A stretch of 64,000 nt of DNA from Paraburkholderia sp. FT54 (lineage in GTDB: Bacteria > Pseudomonadota > Gammaproteobacteria > Burkholderiales > Burkholderiaceae). Location: the NCBI RefSeq assembly GCF_031585635.1, contig NZ_CP134195.1:310001-374000 (forward strand). Reading direction: 5' to 3'. The notes below the pieces were generated by a model that was not told the DNA's origin, did not search any database, and saw only the letters and a list, made by a program, of their open reading frames with translations. Both the position numbers and the translations under genes were made by a program. Each line of letters starts with the position of its first letter. Position 1 is the first letter of the stretch. Positions 30,745 through 44,617 of this stretch are shown one piece after another.

Positions 30745-31496
30745 GCGGTTTCCGTACGCTGTTTTACAAAGAGCTTCTGCGTTTCTGGAAGGTGGCGTTC
30801 CAGACGGTGCTGGCGCCGGTCATCACCGCGCTGCTGTATCTGACGATTTTCGGCCATGCCCTGCGCGGTCACGTGCAGGTTTATCCGGGCGTCGAATACA
30901 CGAGTTTTCTGATTCCGGGTCTCGTGATGATGAGCGTGTTGCAAAATGCCTTTGCAAACAGTTCGTCGTCGCTGATCCAGTCCAAGATCACCGGCAATCT
31001 GGTGTTCGTCCTGCTGCCGCCGTTGTCGCACTACGAGATGTTCGCCGCCTATGTGCTCGCGGCCGTGGCGCGCGGGCTGGCGGTCGGCTTCGGCGTATTT
31101 ATCGTGACGATCTGGTTCGTGCCGGTCAGCTTCAGCGCGCCGCTCTACATCATTCTGTTCGCGATTTTCGGCGCGGCGATTCTCGGCACGCTCGGTTTGA
31201 TCGCCGGCATCTGGGCAGACAAATTCGATCAGCTTGCCGCATTTCAAAACTTTCTGATCATGCCGCTCACGTTCCTCTCGGGCGTGTTCTACTCCACACA
31301 TACGCTGCCGCCGGTGTGGCGCGAAGTGTCGCGGCTCAATCCCTTTTTCTACATGATCGACGGCTTTCGCTACGGTTTCTTCGGGATGTCGGATGTCAAT
31401 CCGCTCGTGAGCCTCGCGATCGTTGCCGGTTTCTTTGTGGTGCTGGCCGTGGTGGCGATGCGCATGCTCGCTTCCGGCTACAAACTGCGCCACTGA
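30741..31496 (+). CDS. ABC-2 type exporter permease (YadH-like)
   Basis: A 251-residue protein with six membrane segments; FYKELLRFWKV at the start and LTFLSGVFYSTHTLPPVWREVSRLNPFFYMIDGFRYGFFG near 170-210 are the ABC-2 permease signature. The ATG at 30741 overlaps the ATPase stop. Confidence 0.93.
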   Translation: MSGFRTLFYKELLRFWKVAFQTVLAPVITALLYLTIFGHALRGHVQVYPGVEYTSFLIPGLVMMSVLQNAFANSSSSLIQSKITGNLVFVLLPPLSHYEMFAAYVLAAVARGLAVGFGVFIVTIWFVPVSFSAPLYIILFAIFGAAILGTLGLIAGIWADKFDQLAAFQNFLIMPLTFLSGVFYSTHTLPPVWREVSRLNPFFYMIDGFRYGFFGMSDVNPLVSLAIVAGFFVVLAVVAMRMLASGYKLRH

Positions 31497-31511
31497 TCAG
31501 GAGCTTCTCTC

Positions 31512-31751
31512 ATGTTGCCGACTCCCGAACAGGTCAAGCAATACATCGCCGCTGGGCTTGCCTGCCAGCATCTCGAAGTCGAAGGCGACGGCCAGCATTT
31601 CTTTGCGACCATCGTTTCGCCGAGCTTCGAAGGCAAGCGTCTGATCCAGCGCCATCAACTCGTGTATGCGGCGCTCGGCGACCGCATGCGCGAAGAAATC
31701 CACGCGCTCAGCATGAAGACGCTGACGCCCGCCGAATGGCAGAACGCGTAA
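31512..31751 (+). CDS. ibaG: BolA-family protein IbaG
   Basis: A 79-residue BolA protein: HLEVEGDGQHFFATIVSPSFEGKRLIQRHQLVYAALG is the core, with the conserved His of RHQLVY that helps bind Fe-S with monothiol glutaredoxins. The order mla-ibaG-murA is the same in E. coli. A GGAG site lies about 8 bases ahead of the ATG. Confidence 0.92.
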   Translation: MLPTPEQVKQYIAAGLACQHLEVEGDGQHFFATIVSPSFEGKRLIQRHQLVYAALGDRMREEIHALSMKTLTPAEWQNA

Positions 31752-33820
<2,069 letters not shown>

Positions 33821-33878
33821 TACTGATAGTCTTTGTGTGACATGTTCTAAAGCGCGCCTTACCGAAACGGATACCCGT

Positions 33879-35201
33879 ATGTCTATCAAGATTCGCAAAC
33901 TCGATTCCACTGCTCCCGACTTCCAGAAGTCGTTGCACGCGGTGCTCGCGTTCGAGGCGAGCGAAGACGAAGCAATCGAGCGCTCGGTCGCGCAGATTCT
34001 GAACGACGTGAAGGCGCGCGGCGACGCCGCGGTGCTCGAGTACACGAGCCGCTTCGACCGTGTCGAGGCGCAGAGCGTCGCCGCGCTCGAGTTGCCGATG
34101 TCGGAACTGGAAGCCGCGCTCGAAGGCCTCGAGCCGAAGCGCCGTGCGGCGCTCGAAGCGGCGGCGGCGCGGGTGCGCGGTTACCACGAGAAGCAGAAGA
34201 TCGAATGCGGCAGCCATAGCTGGCAGTACACGGAAGCCGACGGCACCGTGCTCGGCCAGAAGGTCACGCCGCTGGATCGCGCGGGTATCTACGTGCCGGG
34301 CGGCAAGGCGGCGTATCCGTCCTCGGTGCTGATGAACGCGATTCCGGCGCGAGTGGCCGGCGTGCGCGAAATCGTCATGGTCGTGCCGACGCCGGACGGC
34401 GTGAAGAATCCGCTGGTGCTCGCGGCCGCGCTGCTGGGCGGCGTGGACCGCGTGTTCACCATCGGCGGCGCGCAGGCGGTAGGCGCGCTGGCGTACGGCA
34501 CGGCAACCATTCCCGCGGTCGACAAGATCTGCGGTCCCGGTAACGCGTATGTCGCGTCCGCCAAGCGCCGCGTGTTCGGCACGGTCGGCATCGACATGAT
34601 TGCCGGGCCGTCGGAAATCCTCGTGTTGTGCGACGGCACCACGGACCCGCGCTGGGTCGCCATGGACCTGTTCTCGCAAGCCGAGCACGACGAGCTCGCG
34701 CAGTCCATCCTGCTGTGTCCGGACGCCGCGTTCATCAGCCGCGTGAAAGACGCGATCGACGAACTGCTGCCCACCATGCCGCGCCGCGACGTGATCCAGG
34801 CATCGCTGGAGGGCCGCGGCGCGCTGGTCAAGGTGCGCGACATGGCGGAAGCCTGCGCGATCACCAACGACATCGCCCCGGAACACCTCGAAATCTCCGC
34901 GCTGGAGCCGCATCAGTGGGGCCAATTGATCCGCCATGCCGGTGCGATCTTCCTCGGCCGCTACACCAGCGAGAGCCTCGGCGACTACTGCGCGGGGCCG
35001 AATCACGTTTTGCCTACGTCTCGTACCGCACGGTTCTCGTCTCCTTTGGGCGTCTATGATTTCTTCAAGCGTTCGAGTGTGATCGAGGTCAGCGCGGAGG
35101 GCGCGCAGACGCTCGGCGAGATTGCCGCCGAGCTCGCGTACGGCGAAGGCCTGCAGGCGCATGCCCGCAGCGCCGAATACCGGATGCGGCAAACTGGCTG
35201 A
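33879..35201 (+). CDS. hisD: Histidinol dehydrogenase
   Basis: A 440-residue zinc enzyme for the last two oxidations. [51 protein letters not shown] (zinc-binding Gln and His) and [14 protein letters not shown] are all present. ATG 33879 begins the normal [10 protein letters not shown]-terminus. Confidence 0.97.
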   Translation: MSIKIRKLDSTAPDFQKSLHAVLAFEASEDEAIERSVAQILNDVKARGDAAVLEYTSRFDRVEAQSVAALELPMSELEAALEGLEPKRRAALEAAAARVRGYHEKQKIECGSHSWQYTEADGTVLGQKVTPLDRAGIYVPGGKAAYPSSVLMNAIPARVAGVREIVMVVPTPDGVKNPLVLAAALLGGVDRVFTIGGAQAVGALAYGTATIPAVDKICGPGNAYVASAKRRVFGTVGIDMIAGPSEILVLCDGTTDPRWVAMDLFSQAEHDELAQSILLCPDAAFISRVKDAIDELLPTMPRRDVIQASLEGRGALVKVRDMAEACAITNDIAPEHLEISALEPHQWGQLIRHAGAIFLGRYTSESLGDYCAGPNHVLPTSRTARFSSPLGVYDFFKRSSVIEVSAEGAQTLGEIAAELAYGEGLQAHARSAEYRMRQTG

Positions 35202-35372
35202 GCGCGCTTGATCCAGAACTGAGGCCGAGCGGGCATCTGACCGATGCCCGCGAACACCTGTGACGGATTGCGCGCGCCTCCGCGTTCAATAAAGACAACA
35301 CAAACCAACCAGTGGCGGCCCGCATGCCGCCGACGCCGGGCCGGCGTTCCCTTGCGACCGCTCCACCAATCT

Positions 35373-36443
35373 ATGACGACACCTCAAGACATCATCCGCC
35401 GCGACGTGCTCGCGATGACGAGCTATCCGGTTCCAGACGCCACGGGCTACATCAAGCTCGACGCGATGGAGAATCCGTTTACGCTGCCGCCGGTGCTGGC
35501 CGCGCATCTGGGCGAGCATCTGGCCGGCGTCGCGCTGAACCGCTATCCGGCGCCGCGTCCGGACGCGCTGATCGAGAAGATCAAGCGCGTGATGGGCGTG
35601 CCGGCCGGCTGCGACGTGCTGCTCGGCAACGGCTCGGATGAAATCATCAGCATGGTGTCGATCGCGTGCGCGCAGCCGGGCGCCAAGGTGCTCGCGCCGG
35701 TGCCGGGTTTCGTGATGTATCAGATGTCGGCGAAGCTGGCGAATCTCGAGTTCGTCGGCGTGCCGCTGAAAGCGGATTTCACGCTCGATACCGAAGCGAT
35801 GCTGGCCGCGATCGCCGAGCATCAGCCGGCGATCATCTATCTTGCCTACCCGAACAACCCGACCGGCACGCTATACGACGACGCCGACATGGAGCGCATC
35901 ATCGCCGCGGCTAATAAGAGCCTCGTGGTGATCGACGAGGCTTACCAGCCGTTCGCGCAGAAAAGCTGGCTGCCGCGCGCCGACGCGTTCGACAATGTCG
36001 TCGTGATGCGCACGGTGTCCAAGCTCGGCCTTGCCGGCATCCGTCTCGGCTATCTGGTCGGCAAACCGGCCTGGCTGACCGAATTCGACAAAGTGCGGCC
36101 GCCGTACAACACCAACGTACTCACGCAAGCCGCCGCCGATTTCCTGCTCGACCACGTCGACGTGCTCGACTCGCAAGCGGCGCAATTGCGCGACGAACGC
36201 ACGAAACTCGCGCACGCGGTGTCCCAATTACCGGGCGCCGAAGTGTTTCCGAGCGCCGGCAACTTTCTGCTCGTACGCGTGCCCGATGCGTCGGTTCTGT
36301 TCGAAACGCTCCTCGCGGCGCGGGTTCTGATCAAAAACGTGAGTAAAATGCATGCATTGCTGGCCAATTGCGTGCGTTTGACTGTCGGTTCGCCGGAAGA
36401 AAACGCCCAATTGCTCGCTGCACTGAAACTCGTGCTGAACTGA
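35373..36443 (+). CDS. hisC: Histidinol-phosphate aminotransferase
   Basis: A 356-residue fold type I PLP enzyme. [30 protein letters not shown] and the Lys region [18 protein letters not shown] match HisC. Starts after earlier in-frame codons are excluded because [12 protein letters not shown] aligns with the family N-terminus. Confidence 0.95.
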   Translation: MTTPQDIIRRDVLAMTSYPVPDATGYIKLDAMENPFTLPPVLAAHLGEHLAGVALNRYPAPRPDALIEKIKRVMGVPAGCDVLLGNGSDEIISMVSIACAQPGAKVLAPVPGFVMYQMSAKLANLEFVGVPLKADFTLDTEAMLAAIAEHQPAIIYLAYPNNPTGTLYDDADMERIIAAANKSLVVIDEAYQPFAQKSWLPRADAFDNVVVMRTVSKLGLAGIRLGYLVGKPAWLTEFDKVRPPYNTNVLTQAAADFLLDHVDVLDSQAAQLRDERTKLAHAVSQLPGAEVFPSAGNFLLVRVPDASVLFETLLAARVLIKNVSKMHALLANCVRLTVGSPEENAQLLAALKLVLN

Positions 36444-36557
36444 ACGGCGTGCCGAACGGCCGCGCAGGCGTTTTCCCATATTGCGGAAAAGCGCGCGTGG
36501 CCCGCCGTTTCCCATCCCACCTACCTATCGCTTTCTAGCTAGATTCGAGGAATTACC

Positions 36558-37145
36558 ATGCGCCTTGCGGAAGTCGTTCGCAACACCAGCGAAACGCAGA
36601 TCCGTGTGAAGATCAATCTGGACGGCACCGGTCAGCAAAAGCTGGCCACCGGCGTGCCGTTTCTGGACCATATGCTCGATCAGATCGCGCGGCATGGATT
36701 GTTCGACCTCGAAATCGAAGCGCATGGCGACCTGCATATCGACGACCATCACACGGTCGAAGACACCGGCATCACGCTCGGCCAAGCCGTCGCGAAAGCA
36801 ATCGGCGACCGCAAGGGCATCGTCCGCTATGGGCATTCCTACGTGCCGCTCGACGAGGCGCTGTCGCGTGTCGTGATCGATTTTTCCGGCCGTCCGGGCC
36901 TCGAATTCCACGTGCCGTTCACGCGCGCGCGCATCGGCACGTTCGACGTCGATCTGTCGATCGAGTTTTTCCGCGGCTTCGTGAATCATGCGGGCGTCAC
37001 GCTGCATATCGACAACCTGCGCGGCCTGAACGCCCATCATCAGATGGAAACGGTGTTCAAGGCGTTCGGGCGTGCGTTGCGCATGGCCACCGAACTGGAC
37101 GAACGCGCGGCGGGGCAGATTCCGTCGACCAAGGGCAGCCTTTAA
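36558..37145 (+). CDS. hisB: Imidazoleglycerol-phosphate dehydratase
   Basis: A 195-residue monofunctional HisB without the phosphatase half fused to it in E. coli. The metal-binding motifs [15 protein letters not shown] and the later [21 protein letters not shown] are intact. GAGGAA lies 6 bases before the ATG. Confidence 0.97.
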   Translation: MRLAEVVRNTSETQIRVKINLDGTGQQKLATGVPFLDHMLDQIARHGLFDLEIEAHGDLHIDDHHTVEDTGITLGQAVAKAIGDRKGIVRYGHSYVPLDEALSRVVIDFSGRPGLEFHVPFTRARIGTFDVDLSIEFFRGFVNHAGVTLHIDNLRGLNAHHQMETVFKAFGRALRMATELDERAAGQIPSTKGSL

Positions 37146-37212
37146 GCGCTCATTAGCCGGCTTATTTACCTGGACCGGGACCAGCGCCCACTACGCTCGC
37201 GCCCGGTGTGCG

Positions 37213-37833
37213 ATGGACATTCTGAAGTCGTTTATTTCGCTGCTGGCACTGATCAATCCGGTCGGCGCCATCCCGTTCTTCATGAGCCTGACGGCGAATC
37301 AGAGCGATGCCGAGCGGCGTAGAACCATCCGGATCGCGGCTATTTCGGTGTTCTGCGTGATCACGATCACCGCGCTGCTCGGGCAGCAGATCATCAGCTT
37401 CTTCGGCATTTCTGTCGGGTCGCTCGAAGTGGGCGGCGGGATCATCATGCTGCTGATGGCAATCAACATGCTGAACGCGCAGATCGGCAACAGCCGCTCG
37501 ACGCCGGAAGAGCGCCATGAAGCCGAGCAGAAGGACAACATCGCGGTCGTGCCGCTGGCGATTCCGCTGCTGACCGGACCGGGCGCGATCAGCACAACGA
37601 TCATTTACGCGGCCGGCTCGGCGCATTGGTACGACCGGATCAGCCTCGTCGCGATCGGCGCGGTGTTGGCGGCGATCTGCTTTTTTTCGCTGCGTCTCGC
37701 CGAACCGATTGCCCGTTGGGTCGGTCGCACGGGTATCAACATCGGCACGCGGCTCATGGGTTTGATGTTATCGGCGCTGGCGGTGGAATTCATCGTCGAT
37801 GGATTGAAGGCATTGCTGCCTAACTTGAAATGA
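37213..37833 (+). CDS. MarC family integral membrane protein
   Basis: A 206-residue protein with six membrane segments: [32 protein letters not shown] and [16 protein letters not shown] are family marks. The function of MarC proteins is not settled; a role in multiple antibiotic resistance was withdrawn. It is inside the his run, 67 bp after hisB and overlapping hisH by ATGA, so it is co-expressed. Confidence 0.92.
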   Translation: MDILKSFISLLALINPVGAIPFFMSLTANQSDAERRRTIRIAAISVFCVITITALLGQQIISFFGISVGSLEVGGGIIMLLMAINMLNAQIGNSRSTPEERHEAEQKDNIAVVPLAIPLLTGPGAISTTIIYAAGSAHWYDRISLVAIGAVLAAICFFSLRLAEPIARWVGRTGINIGTRLMGLMLSALAVEFIVDGLKALLPNLK

Positions 37834-38471
37834 AAACTTCGATAGCGATTGTGGATTACGGAATGGGCAACCTGCGTTCGGTGGCCCAGGCACTGCGCAA
37901 AGCCGCGCCGGAAGCGGACGTGGCGATCGTCGACCGGCCGGAAGCGATTCGCGCGGCCGACCGCGTCGTGCTGCCCGGCCAGGGCGCGATGCCCGACTGC
38001 ATGCGCAGTCTGGCCGAGTCCGGCCTGCAGGAAGCGGTGGTTGAAGCGTCGCGCAGCAAGCCGCTGATGGGCGTATGCATCGGTGAGCAGATGCTGTTCG
38101 ACTGGAGCGCGGAGGGCGGCACGCGGGGCTTGGGCCTGTTGCCCGGCAAAGTGCTGCGCTTCGACCTGGAAGGCCAGGTGCAGGACGACGGCTCGCGCTT
38201 CAAGGTCCCGCAAATGGGCTGGAACCGCGTGCGTCAGGCGCAGCCGCACCCACTGTGGGACGGCGTCGCGGACAACGCGTTCTTCTACTTCGTGCACAGT
38301 TATTACGTGGTGCCGGACAATGCCGCTCATACATCGGGCGAAACGGTGTACGGTGTGCCCTTTACCTCGGCGGTGGCGCGGGATAACATCTTCGCGACTC
38401 AATTCCACCCGGAAAAGAGCGCCGAAGCGGGCCTGCGCGTGTATCGCAACTTCGTGCACTGGAACCCGTGA
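37830..38471 (+). CDS. hisH: Imidazole glycerol phosphate synthase, glutaminase subunit
   Basis: A 213-residue class I glutaminase that feeds ammonia to His[13 protein letters not shown] has the nucleophilic Cys in the usual GxCxGxQ elbow, and [18 protein letters not shown] carries the His and Glu of the triad. Confidence 0.96.
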   Translation: MKTSIAIVDYGMGNLRSVAQALRKAAPEADVAIVDRPEAIRAADRVVLPGQGAMPDCMRSLAESGLQEAVVEASRSKPLMGVCIGEQMLFDWSAEGGTRGLGLLPGKVLRFDLEGQVQDDGSRFKVPQMGWNRVRQAQPHPLWDGVADNAFFYFVHSYYVVPDNAAHTSGETVYGVPFTSAVARDNIFATQFHPEKSAEAGLRVYRNFVHWNP

Positions 38472-38685
38472 GCGCCTTTCTTCATTCTGTTGCCGTGCGC
38501 CGTTTCGCCACGAGCGGAACGTGTGCAGCGCGCCGCAATTGCACCACCACGATTTCGCTCCCCCATGACGCCGCGCAAGGGCGTCGAAAGAGTTGTACTA
38601 AACTAGCGAAACGGCGTCCCGGCGGGCTGGACCATCAGCCGCCGCCGCCGACCTTCAACCCCTTCCCAGACAACACCCGATTGCT

Positions 38686-39438
38686 ATGCTGCTGATTCCC
38701 GCCATCGACCTGAAAGACGGTCAGTGTGTACGCCTCAAACAGGGCGATATGGACCAGGCGACGATATTTTCCGAGGAACCGGCGGCGATGGCCCGACACT
38801 GGGTCGATCGCGGTGCCCGGCGTCTGCACCTCGTCGACCTGAATGGCGCGTTCGCCGGCAAGCCGAAGAATGAAGACGCGATTCGCGCGATCATCGAGGA
38901 AGTGGGCGGCGAGATTCCCGTGCAACTGGGCGGCGGCATCCGCGACCTGAATACGATCGAGCGTTATCTGGACGACGGTTTGTCGTACGTGATCATCGGC
39001 ACGGCGGCGGTGAAGAATCCCGGCTTTTTGCAGGACGCGTGCACGGCGTTCGGCGGCCATATCATCGTCGGGCTGGATGCGAAAGACGGCAAGGTCGCCA
39101 CCGACGGCTGGAGCAAGCTGACCGGTCACGAAGTGGCCGATCTCGCGCGCAAGTTCGAGGACTACGGCTGTGAGTCGATCATCTACACCGACATCGGCCG
39201 TGACGGCATGCTCCAGGGCATCAACATCGAAGCGACGGTGCGCCTCGCGCGCGCGGTGAAAATTCCGGTGATCGCGAGCGGTGGCTTGTCGAACCTGGCG
39301 GACATCGAATCGCTGTGCGAAGTCGAGGACGAAGGCATCGAGGGTGTGATCTGCGGCCGGGCGATTTACTCGGGCGATCTCGACTTCGCGGCCGCGCAAA
39401 CCCTCGCGGACCGGCTGCGCGAATCGGACGACGCTTAA
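38686..39438 (+). CDS. hisA: HisA isomerase (ProFAR isomerase)
   Basis: A 250-residue half-repeat TIM barrel. [19 protein letters not shown] with the catalytic Asp, [19 protein letters not shown], and [19 protein letters not shown] with the second Asp match HisA. It lies 214 bp after hisH; that spacer shows no gene I can support. Confidence 0.97.
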   Translation: MLLIPAIDLKDGQCVRLKQGDMDQATIFSEEPAAMARHWVDRGARRLHLVDLNGAFAGKPKNEDAIRAIIEEVGGEIPVQLGGGIRDLNTIERYLDDGLSYVIIGTAAVKNPGFLQDACTAFGGHIIVGLDAKDGKVATDGWSKLTGHEVADLARKFEDYGCESIIYTDIGRDGMLQGINIEATVRLARAVKIPVIASGGLSNLADIESLCEVEDEGIEGVICGRAIYSGDLDFAAAQTLADRLRESDDA

Positions 39439-39698
39439 GGCGGCGAATGCAGGCCCTGCGGCATCGCGGGCTCGCAGACCAGCGCCGCGCGTGTCATCTC
39501 ATGCTTCCTCGTGAGTCGGCGCCGTGCTGGAGGATTCGCCGGCGTCGAACAGCGCGGCCACACGCGGTCGGACGCCTCAAGCCGAACGAGCGCGACTGAG
39601 CGACTCGGCGGCGCCCCGGCGCGACTGGCCGCGCCGACCTTGCGCCGCTTGCCCCAGGCGAGCGGCCTAATCAGCGGTAATGGCAGAATTGCAAGATC

Positions 39699-40472
<774 letters not shown>

Positions 40473-40473
40473 C

Positions 40474-40884
40474 GTGGTGAATCCCTCGGCAGTCAATTGG
40501 CTCGACAAGGTCAAGTGGGACGCGAACGGCCTCGTGCCGGTGATCGCGCAGGAAGCGTCGACGAACGACGTGCTGATGTTCGCGTGGATGAACCGCGAGG
40601 CACTGGCGAAGACCATCGAAACCAACCGCGCGGTGTATTTCTCGCGTTCGCGCCAGCGCCTGTGGTTCAAGGGCGAAGAGTCCGGCCACGTGCAGCATGT
40701 GCACGAAGTGCGGCTCGATTGCGACGAAGACGTCGTCTTGCTCAAAGTGGAGCAGGTGTCGGGCATTGCCTGCCACACCGGCCGCCACTCGTGCTTTTTC
40801 CAGAAATTCGAAGGCTCGGTGGAGGATGGCGACTGGGTCGCCGTCGATCCCGTGCTGAAAGACCCCGAACACATCTACAAATGA
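40474..40884 (+). CDS. hisI: Phosphoribosyl-AMP cyclohydrolase
   Basis: A 136-residue enzyme: [46 protein letters not shown] and [11 protein letters not shown] supply the metal and active-site residues. GTG start at 40474; the GTG one codon later is equivalent. Its stop overlaps hisE. Confidence 0.96.
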   Translation: MVNPSAVNWLDKVKWDANGLVPVIAQEASTNDVLMFAWMNREALAKTIETNRAVYFSRSRQRLWFKGEESGHVQHVHEVRLDCDEDVVLLKVEQVSGIACHTGRHSCFFQKFEGSVEDGDWVAVDPVLKDPEHIYK

Positions 40885-41276
40885 CGCAATCCACGCAAAT
40901 CACGTCGTCCGACCCCGCGTCCACGAATGACACGCTGATGCGCCTCGCGGCGATCATCGACAGCCGCAAGGGCGGCGATCCGGACGTTTCCTACGTGTCG
41001 CGCCTGTTCCACAAGGGCGACGACGCGGTGCTGAAGAAGATCGGCGAAGAAGCCACCGAAGTCGTGCTGGCCGCCAAAGACGCGCGCCACGGTGGGGCGC
41101 CGAAGGCGCTGGTCGGCGAAGTCGCGGACCTGTGGTTCCACTGCCTCGTGATGCTGTCGCACTTCGATCTGAGCCCGGCGGACGTACTCGCCGAACTCGA
41201 GCGCCGCGAAGGCATGTCGGGTATCGAGGAAAAGGCGCTGCGCAAAAGCCGCGACCGCGAGCAGAACGGCGACTGA
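40881..41276 (+). CDS. hisE: Phosphoribosyl-ATP pyrophosphatase
   Basis: A 131-residue all-helical MazG-like enzyme with [15 protein letters not shown] and [18 protein letters not shown] holding the Mg-binding acidic residues. It overlaps hisI by ATGA. In many bacteria hisI and hisE are fused; here they are separate. Confidence 0.96.
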   Translation: MTQSTQITSSDPASTNDTLMRLAAIIDSRKGGDPDVSYVSRLFHKGDDAVLKKIGEEATEVVLAAKDARHGGAPKALVGEVADLWFHCLVMLSHFDLSPADVLAELERREGMSGIEEKALRKSRDREQNGD

Positions 41277-41367
41277 GCGTGGTTGGTCCGCTCCAGGCTT
41301 GAAGTGAAGAGCACCGGCGCCCATATTGCACTGAACGCATCTGACGCATCCTTGGGAGGACGCAAGC

Positions 41368-41763
41368 ATGGAACAGTCGCACGAGAGCTATCCGCCGCCG
41401 GTCTATCGCAATGCTATCGAGCCTGAGCGCGAGCGCAGCCTGCGTACGCTCACACACGTGCTGTACGCGCTATATGCGGTCCACTGGCTGACGGGCGGCC
41501 TGACGATCTTGGTCGCGATTATCATCAACTACGTGAAGCGGGCCGACGTGTTGGGCACGCCGTACGAAGCCCATTTCGAGTGGCAGATCCGTTCCTTCTG
41601 GATGGCCTTGCTCGGTTATGCGATCGGCGGCGTGCTCCTGTTCGTGGTGATCGGCATTCCGGTTCTGTGGGCCGTGAGCATCTGGATGTTGTACCGTATT
41701 ATCAAAGGCTGGCTGTATCTGTACGATAGCAAGCCGCTTGCGAATCCGCGCGGCTGGTTCTGA
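41368..41763 (+). CDS. DUF4870-like small membrane protein
   Basis: A 131-residue protein with three membrane segments (near 25-55, 75-100 and 100-120), with HFEWQIRSFWMALLGYAIGG and IPVLWAVSIWMLYRIIKGWLYL between and at the end. It resembles DUF4870 proteins, of unknown function. A GGAGGA site lies 9 bases before the ATG. It is commonly kept next to his and hinT in this group, by my recollection. Confidence 0.8.
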   Translation: MEQSHESYPPPVYRNAIEPERERSLRTLTHVLYALYAVHWLTGGLTILVAIIINYVKRADVLGTPYEAHFEWQIRSFWMALLGYAIGGVLLFVVIGIPVLWAVSIWMLYRIIKGWLYLYDSKPLANPRGWF

Positions 41764-41844
41764 GTTTCGTCCGACGTTTGCCGGGCCTGACATGAATCGC
41801 GCCGCATACGCTTCGCGCCCCAGCCATACTGTGTCAGGAATACG

Positions 41845-42210
41845 ATGAGCCACGACCCGAACTGCCTTTTCTGCAAGATCGCCGCCGGCGAAATCCCGTC
41901 GACCAGAGTCCACGAAGACGACGAGTTCGTCGCCTTCCGCGACATTCGTCCGGCCGCCGAAACGCATGTGCTGGTGATCCCGCGGAAGCACATTGCCACG
42001 CTGTCGAATTGCACCGAAAGCGATGCGCCGCTGCTTGGTAGAATGATTGTCTTGGCGGCGCGTCTGGCCGATCAGTTGGGCGTGGCATACACGGGCGGTG
42101 AAACGGGTTTTCGCACGGTAATCAATACCGGGCCCGGTGGCGGGCAAGAGGTGTACCACCTGCACGCCCACATTCTCGCGGGACCGCGCCCCTGGCAGCG
42201 CATGGGCTGA
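41845..42210 (+). CDS. hinT: HIT family nucleotide hydrolase (HinT)
   Basis: A 121-residue HIT protein with CLFCKIAAGEIPS at the start and the triad YHLHAHILAG, which hydrolyses purine nucleoside phosphoramidates. Complete and of normal length. Confidence 0.94.
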   Translation: MSHDPNCLFCKIAAGEIPSTRVHEDDEFVAFRDIRPAAETHVLVIPRKHIATLSNCTESDAPLLGRMIVLAARLADQLGVAYTGGETGFRTVINTGPGGGQEVYHLHAHILAGPRPWQRMG

Positions 42211-42348
42211 CGTGGCTGCGCAATGAGTTTTGGTCGTGGACAATAGAGCGGTCGTTGTTTTTTTTGCCGCACTGTAACGGAGCCGACGCGATCGGCTGGG
42301 CACAATGACATACCGTGTCGCGGGTTGAACCGGAAGGGCTCGCGGTAA

Positions 42349-42681
<333 letters not shown>

Positions 42682-42720
42682 GCCGCGGCTCAACCGCGTT
42701 ACTGACGGACATTCCACTTC

Positions 42721-43239
42721 ATGCTGGACCTCGGTCTAACCAAGATGGCGCTGATCGGCGTCGTCGCGCTGGTCGTACTCGGCCCTGAGCGCCTGCCACG
42801 CGTTGCCCGCACGGCCGGCGCGTTGTTCGGCCGCGCGCAGCGGTATATCAACGACGTGAAGGCCGAAGTCACGCGCGAAATCGAACTCGACGAGCTGCGT
42901 CGTATGAAAAGCGAGTTCGAAGCGGCCGCGACCAACGTCGAAACCTCCGTTCAGGACAATCTGCGCAAGCATGAGACCGAACTGAACGATGCGTGGAACA
43001 GCGGCACGTCGGTGTCGCCGAGCATTGCCGGTGGCGCGCTCGAAGACGTCGGCAATACGTCGTGGCCGAGCAGCACGCCGGCTACGGCGCCCAAACGCAA
43101 GAACTGGCGCGTCAAGCAGACGGCCATGCCCACCTGGTACAAGCGCGCGACCACGCGGCGCACGCGTGTGCAATCAGGTGCGGCGCGCGTAGCGCGACAT
43201 ACGCCATCCACCATGCGTCGTCCGACGCGGTTCCTCTGA
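42721..43239 (+). CDS. tatB: Twin-arginine translocase subunit TatB
   Basis: A 172-residue protein: MLDLGLTKMALIGVVALVVLGPERLPRVARTAG is the TatB start with the conserved Glu-Arg-Leu-Pro. A long amphipathic helix and a basic, variable tail follow. It receives folded proteins such as the Rieske protein encoded at 52193. Confidence 0.96.
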   Translation: MLDLGLTKMALIGVVALVVLGPERLPRVARTAGALFGRAQRYINDVKAEVTREIELDELRRMKSEFEAAATNVETSVQDNLRKHETELNDAWNSGTSVSPSIAGGALEDVGNTSWPSSTPATAPKRKNWRVKQTAMPTWYKRATTRRTRVQSGAARVARHTPSTMRRPTRFL

Positions 43240-43273
43240 TGATCAGAACGACAATCTCTAACCGAGGGCCGGT

Positions 43274-44053
43274 GTGAGCGACCCCCAGCATAGCCAGGAC
43301 GAAGGCACTGAAGAGACCTTCATTTCCCACCTCGTTGAATTGCGCGACCGTATTATTCGCGCCGGCCTAGCCGTCGTCGTGGTGTTCGTCGGACTCGTGT
43401 ACTGGGCGCCGGATATTTTCCGGCTACTGGCGCGCCCCCTGATGCAGAACCTGCCGAAGGACGGCAAGATGATCGTCACCGACGTCACCGGCTCGTTCTT
43501 CGTGCCGATGAAGGTGACCATGCTGGTGGCCTTCGTGATCGCGCTGCCAATCGTGCTGTATCAGATCTGGGCGTTTGTCGCGCCGGGTCTTTACCAGCAC
43601 GAGAAGAAGCTGGTCGGGCCGCTGGTGGGCAGCAGCTACACGCTGTTCCTGTGCGGCATGGCCTTCGCGTATTTCGTGGTGTTTCCGACCATCTTCCGCG
43701 TGATGGCGCACTACAACGCGCCGCTCGGCGCGGAGATGACCACGGACATCGACAATTACCTGAGTTTCGTGCTGACCATGTTCATCGCGTTCGGCGTGAC
43801 GTTCGAAGTGCCGATTGTCGTGGTGCTGCTGGTGCGCATGAACGTGGTGACGCTCAAGAAACTCAAGGAGATTCGTCCGTATGTGATTGTCGGTGCGTTT
43901 GTTATTTCGGCCGTGGTCACGCCGCCGGACGTGTTCTCGCAACTGATTCTGGCGATTCCACTGATCGTGCTTTACGAGGCGGGGATTATCGCGGCGCGGT
44001 TGATCGTGGGTAAGCAGCCGGTGGTGATCGAAGACGCGAGCGCGTCGGAATAA
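43274..44053 (+). CDS. tatC: Twin-arginine translocase subunit TatC
   Basis: A 259-residue protein with six membrane segments: FISHLVELRDRIIRAG at the N-terminus, then FVAPGLYQHEKK with the Glu used in signal binding, and VTPPDVFSQLILAIPL. GTG at 43274 is the start. A strong terminator follows. Confidence 0.97.
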   Translation: MSDPQHSQDEGTEETFISHLVELRDRIIRAGLAVVVVFVGLVYWAPDIFRLLARPLMQNLPKDGKMIVTDVTGSFFVPMKVTMLVAFVIALPIVLYQIWAFVAPGLYQHEKKLVGPLVGSSYTLFLCGMAFAYFVVFPTIFRVMAHYNAPLGAEMTTDIDNYLSFVLTMFIAFGVTFEVPIVVVLLVRMNVVTLKKLKEIRPYVIVGAFVISAVVTPPDVFSQLILAIPLIVLYEAGIIAARLIVGKQPVVIEDASASE

Positions 44054-44085
44054 TGGTCTAGCGCTTCGGCGAGTTCAACGCAAAC

Positions 44086-44118
44086 AAAAAGGGCAGTCCG
44101 TGATGGACTGCCCTTTTT
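44086..44118. terminator. Rho-independent terminator after tatC
   Basis: GGGCAGTCC (44091-44099) pairs with GGACTGCCC (44105-44113) around GTGAT, flanked by five A's and five T's. It works for the plus strand and could work for the minus strand. It marks the end of the core segment before the islet. Confidence 0.93.
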
Positions 44119-44617
44119 GTTTTGCTTGAAACACAGACTGACGAGTGGCTGATCCGGAGGGTTTCTGTTCAAACTCGAAATTGAAGGTCTTCCGCATAAA
44201 CACAAGGCTATGTGAATATTCGGTGTACTTCGCTGATTTGAAAAAATCACGTCAATTCTTAAAAATAAACGCCAGTTATTGGGATGATCTGGGTATTTTA
44301 TGATCCATTCTCCCGCCAATGTTTAATGAAATCTTGTTGGAATTAATCCGATCGATCGGAAAATTCCTTCGCGGCTGATGAATATTCGCAAGTTGAGAGT
44401 CGATAAATCATTAATGCTATTTTGACTTGGAAATTTGAAAATTTATGGAGTCTAATTTGTCGACGCTAGGCTTCTAACAATTGGAGACGCCTGGTCGATC
44501 ATTCAGACTACCTCCTGGCTTGGTGCGATTTGTATTCGGTCTTTTGGCGCCCCTGTGTCGCCCGATAGTCATATCGCTCCATTGCCAAAGCTTAAACGGA
44601 CCGACACAAACTAGCAT
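44119..44617. other. AT-rich intergenic region at the left edge of the islet
   Basis: About 500 bases much richer in A and T than anything before it. CCGATCGATCGG (44348-44359) is a perfect palindrome with AT flanks. No coding frame can be supported. It presumably carries the effector promoter, though no confident boxes were found. Confidence 0.5.

Noticed and set aside
38468..38695. Small open frame between hisH and hisA
   Set aside because: Basic, Pro-rich, no ribosome site; looks like chance reading in GC-rich spacer.
44348..44359. CCGATCGATCGG palindrome as an attachment site for the islet
   Set aside because: No second copy was seen at the right edge and no integrase gene is present.
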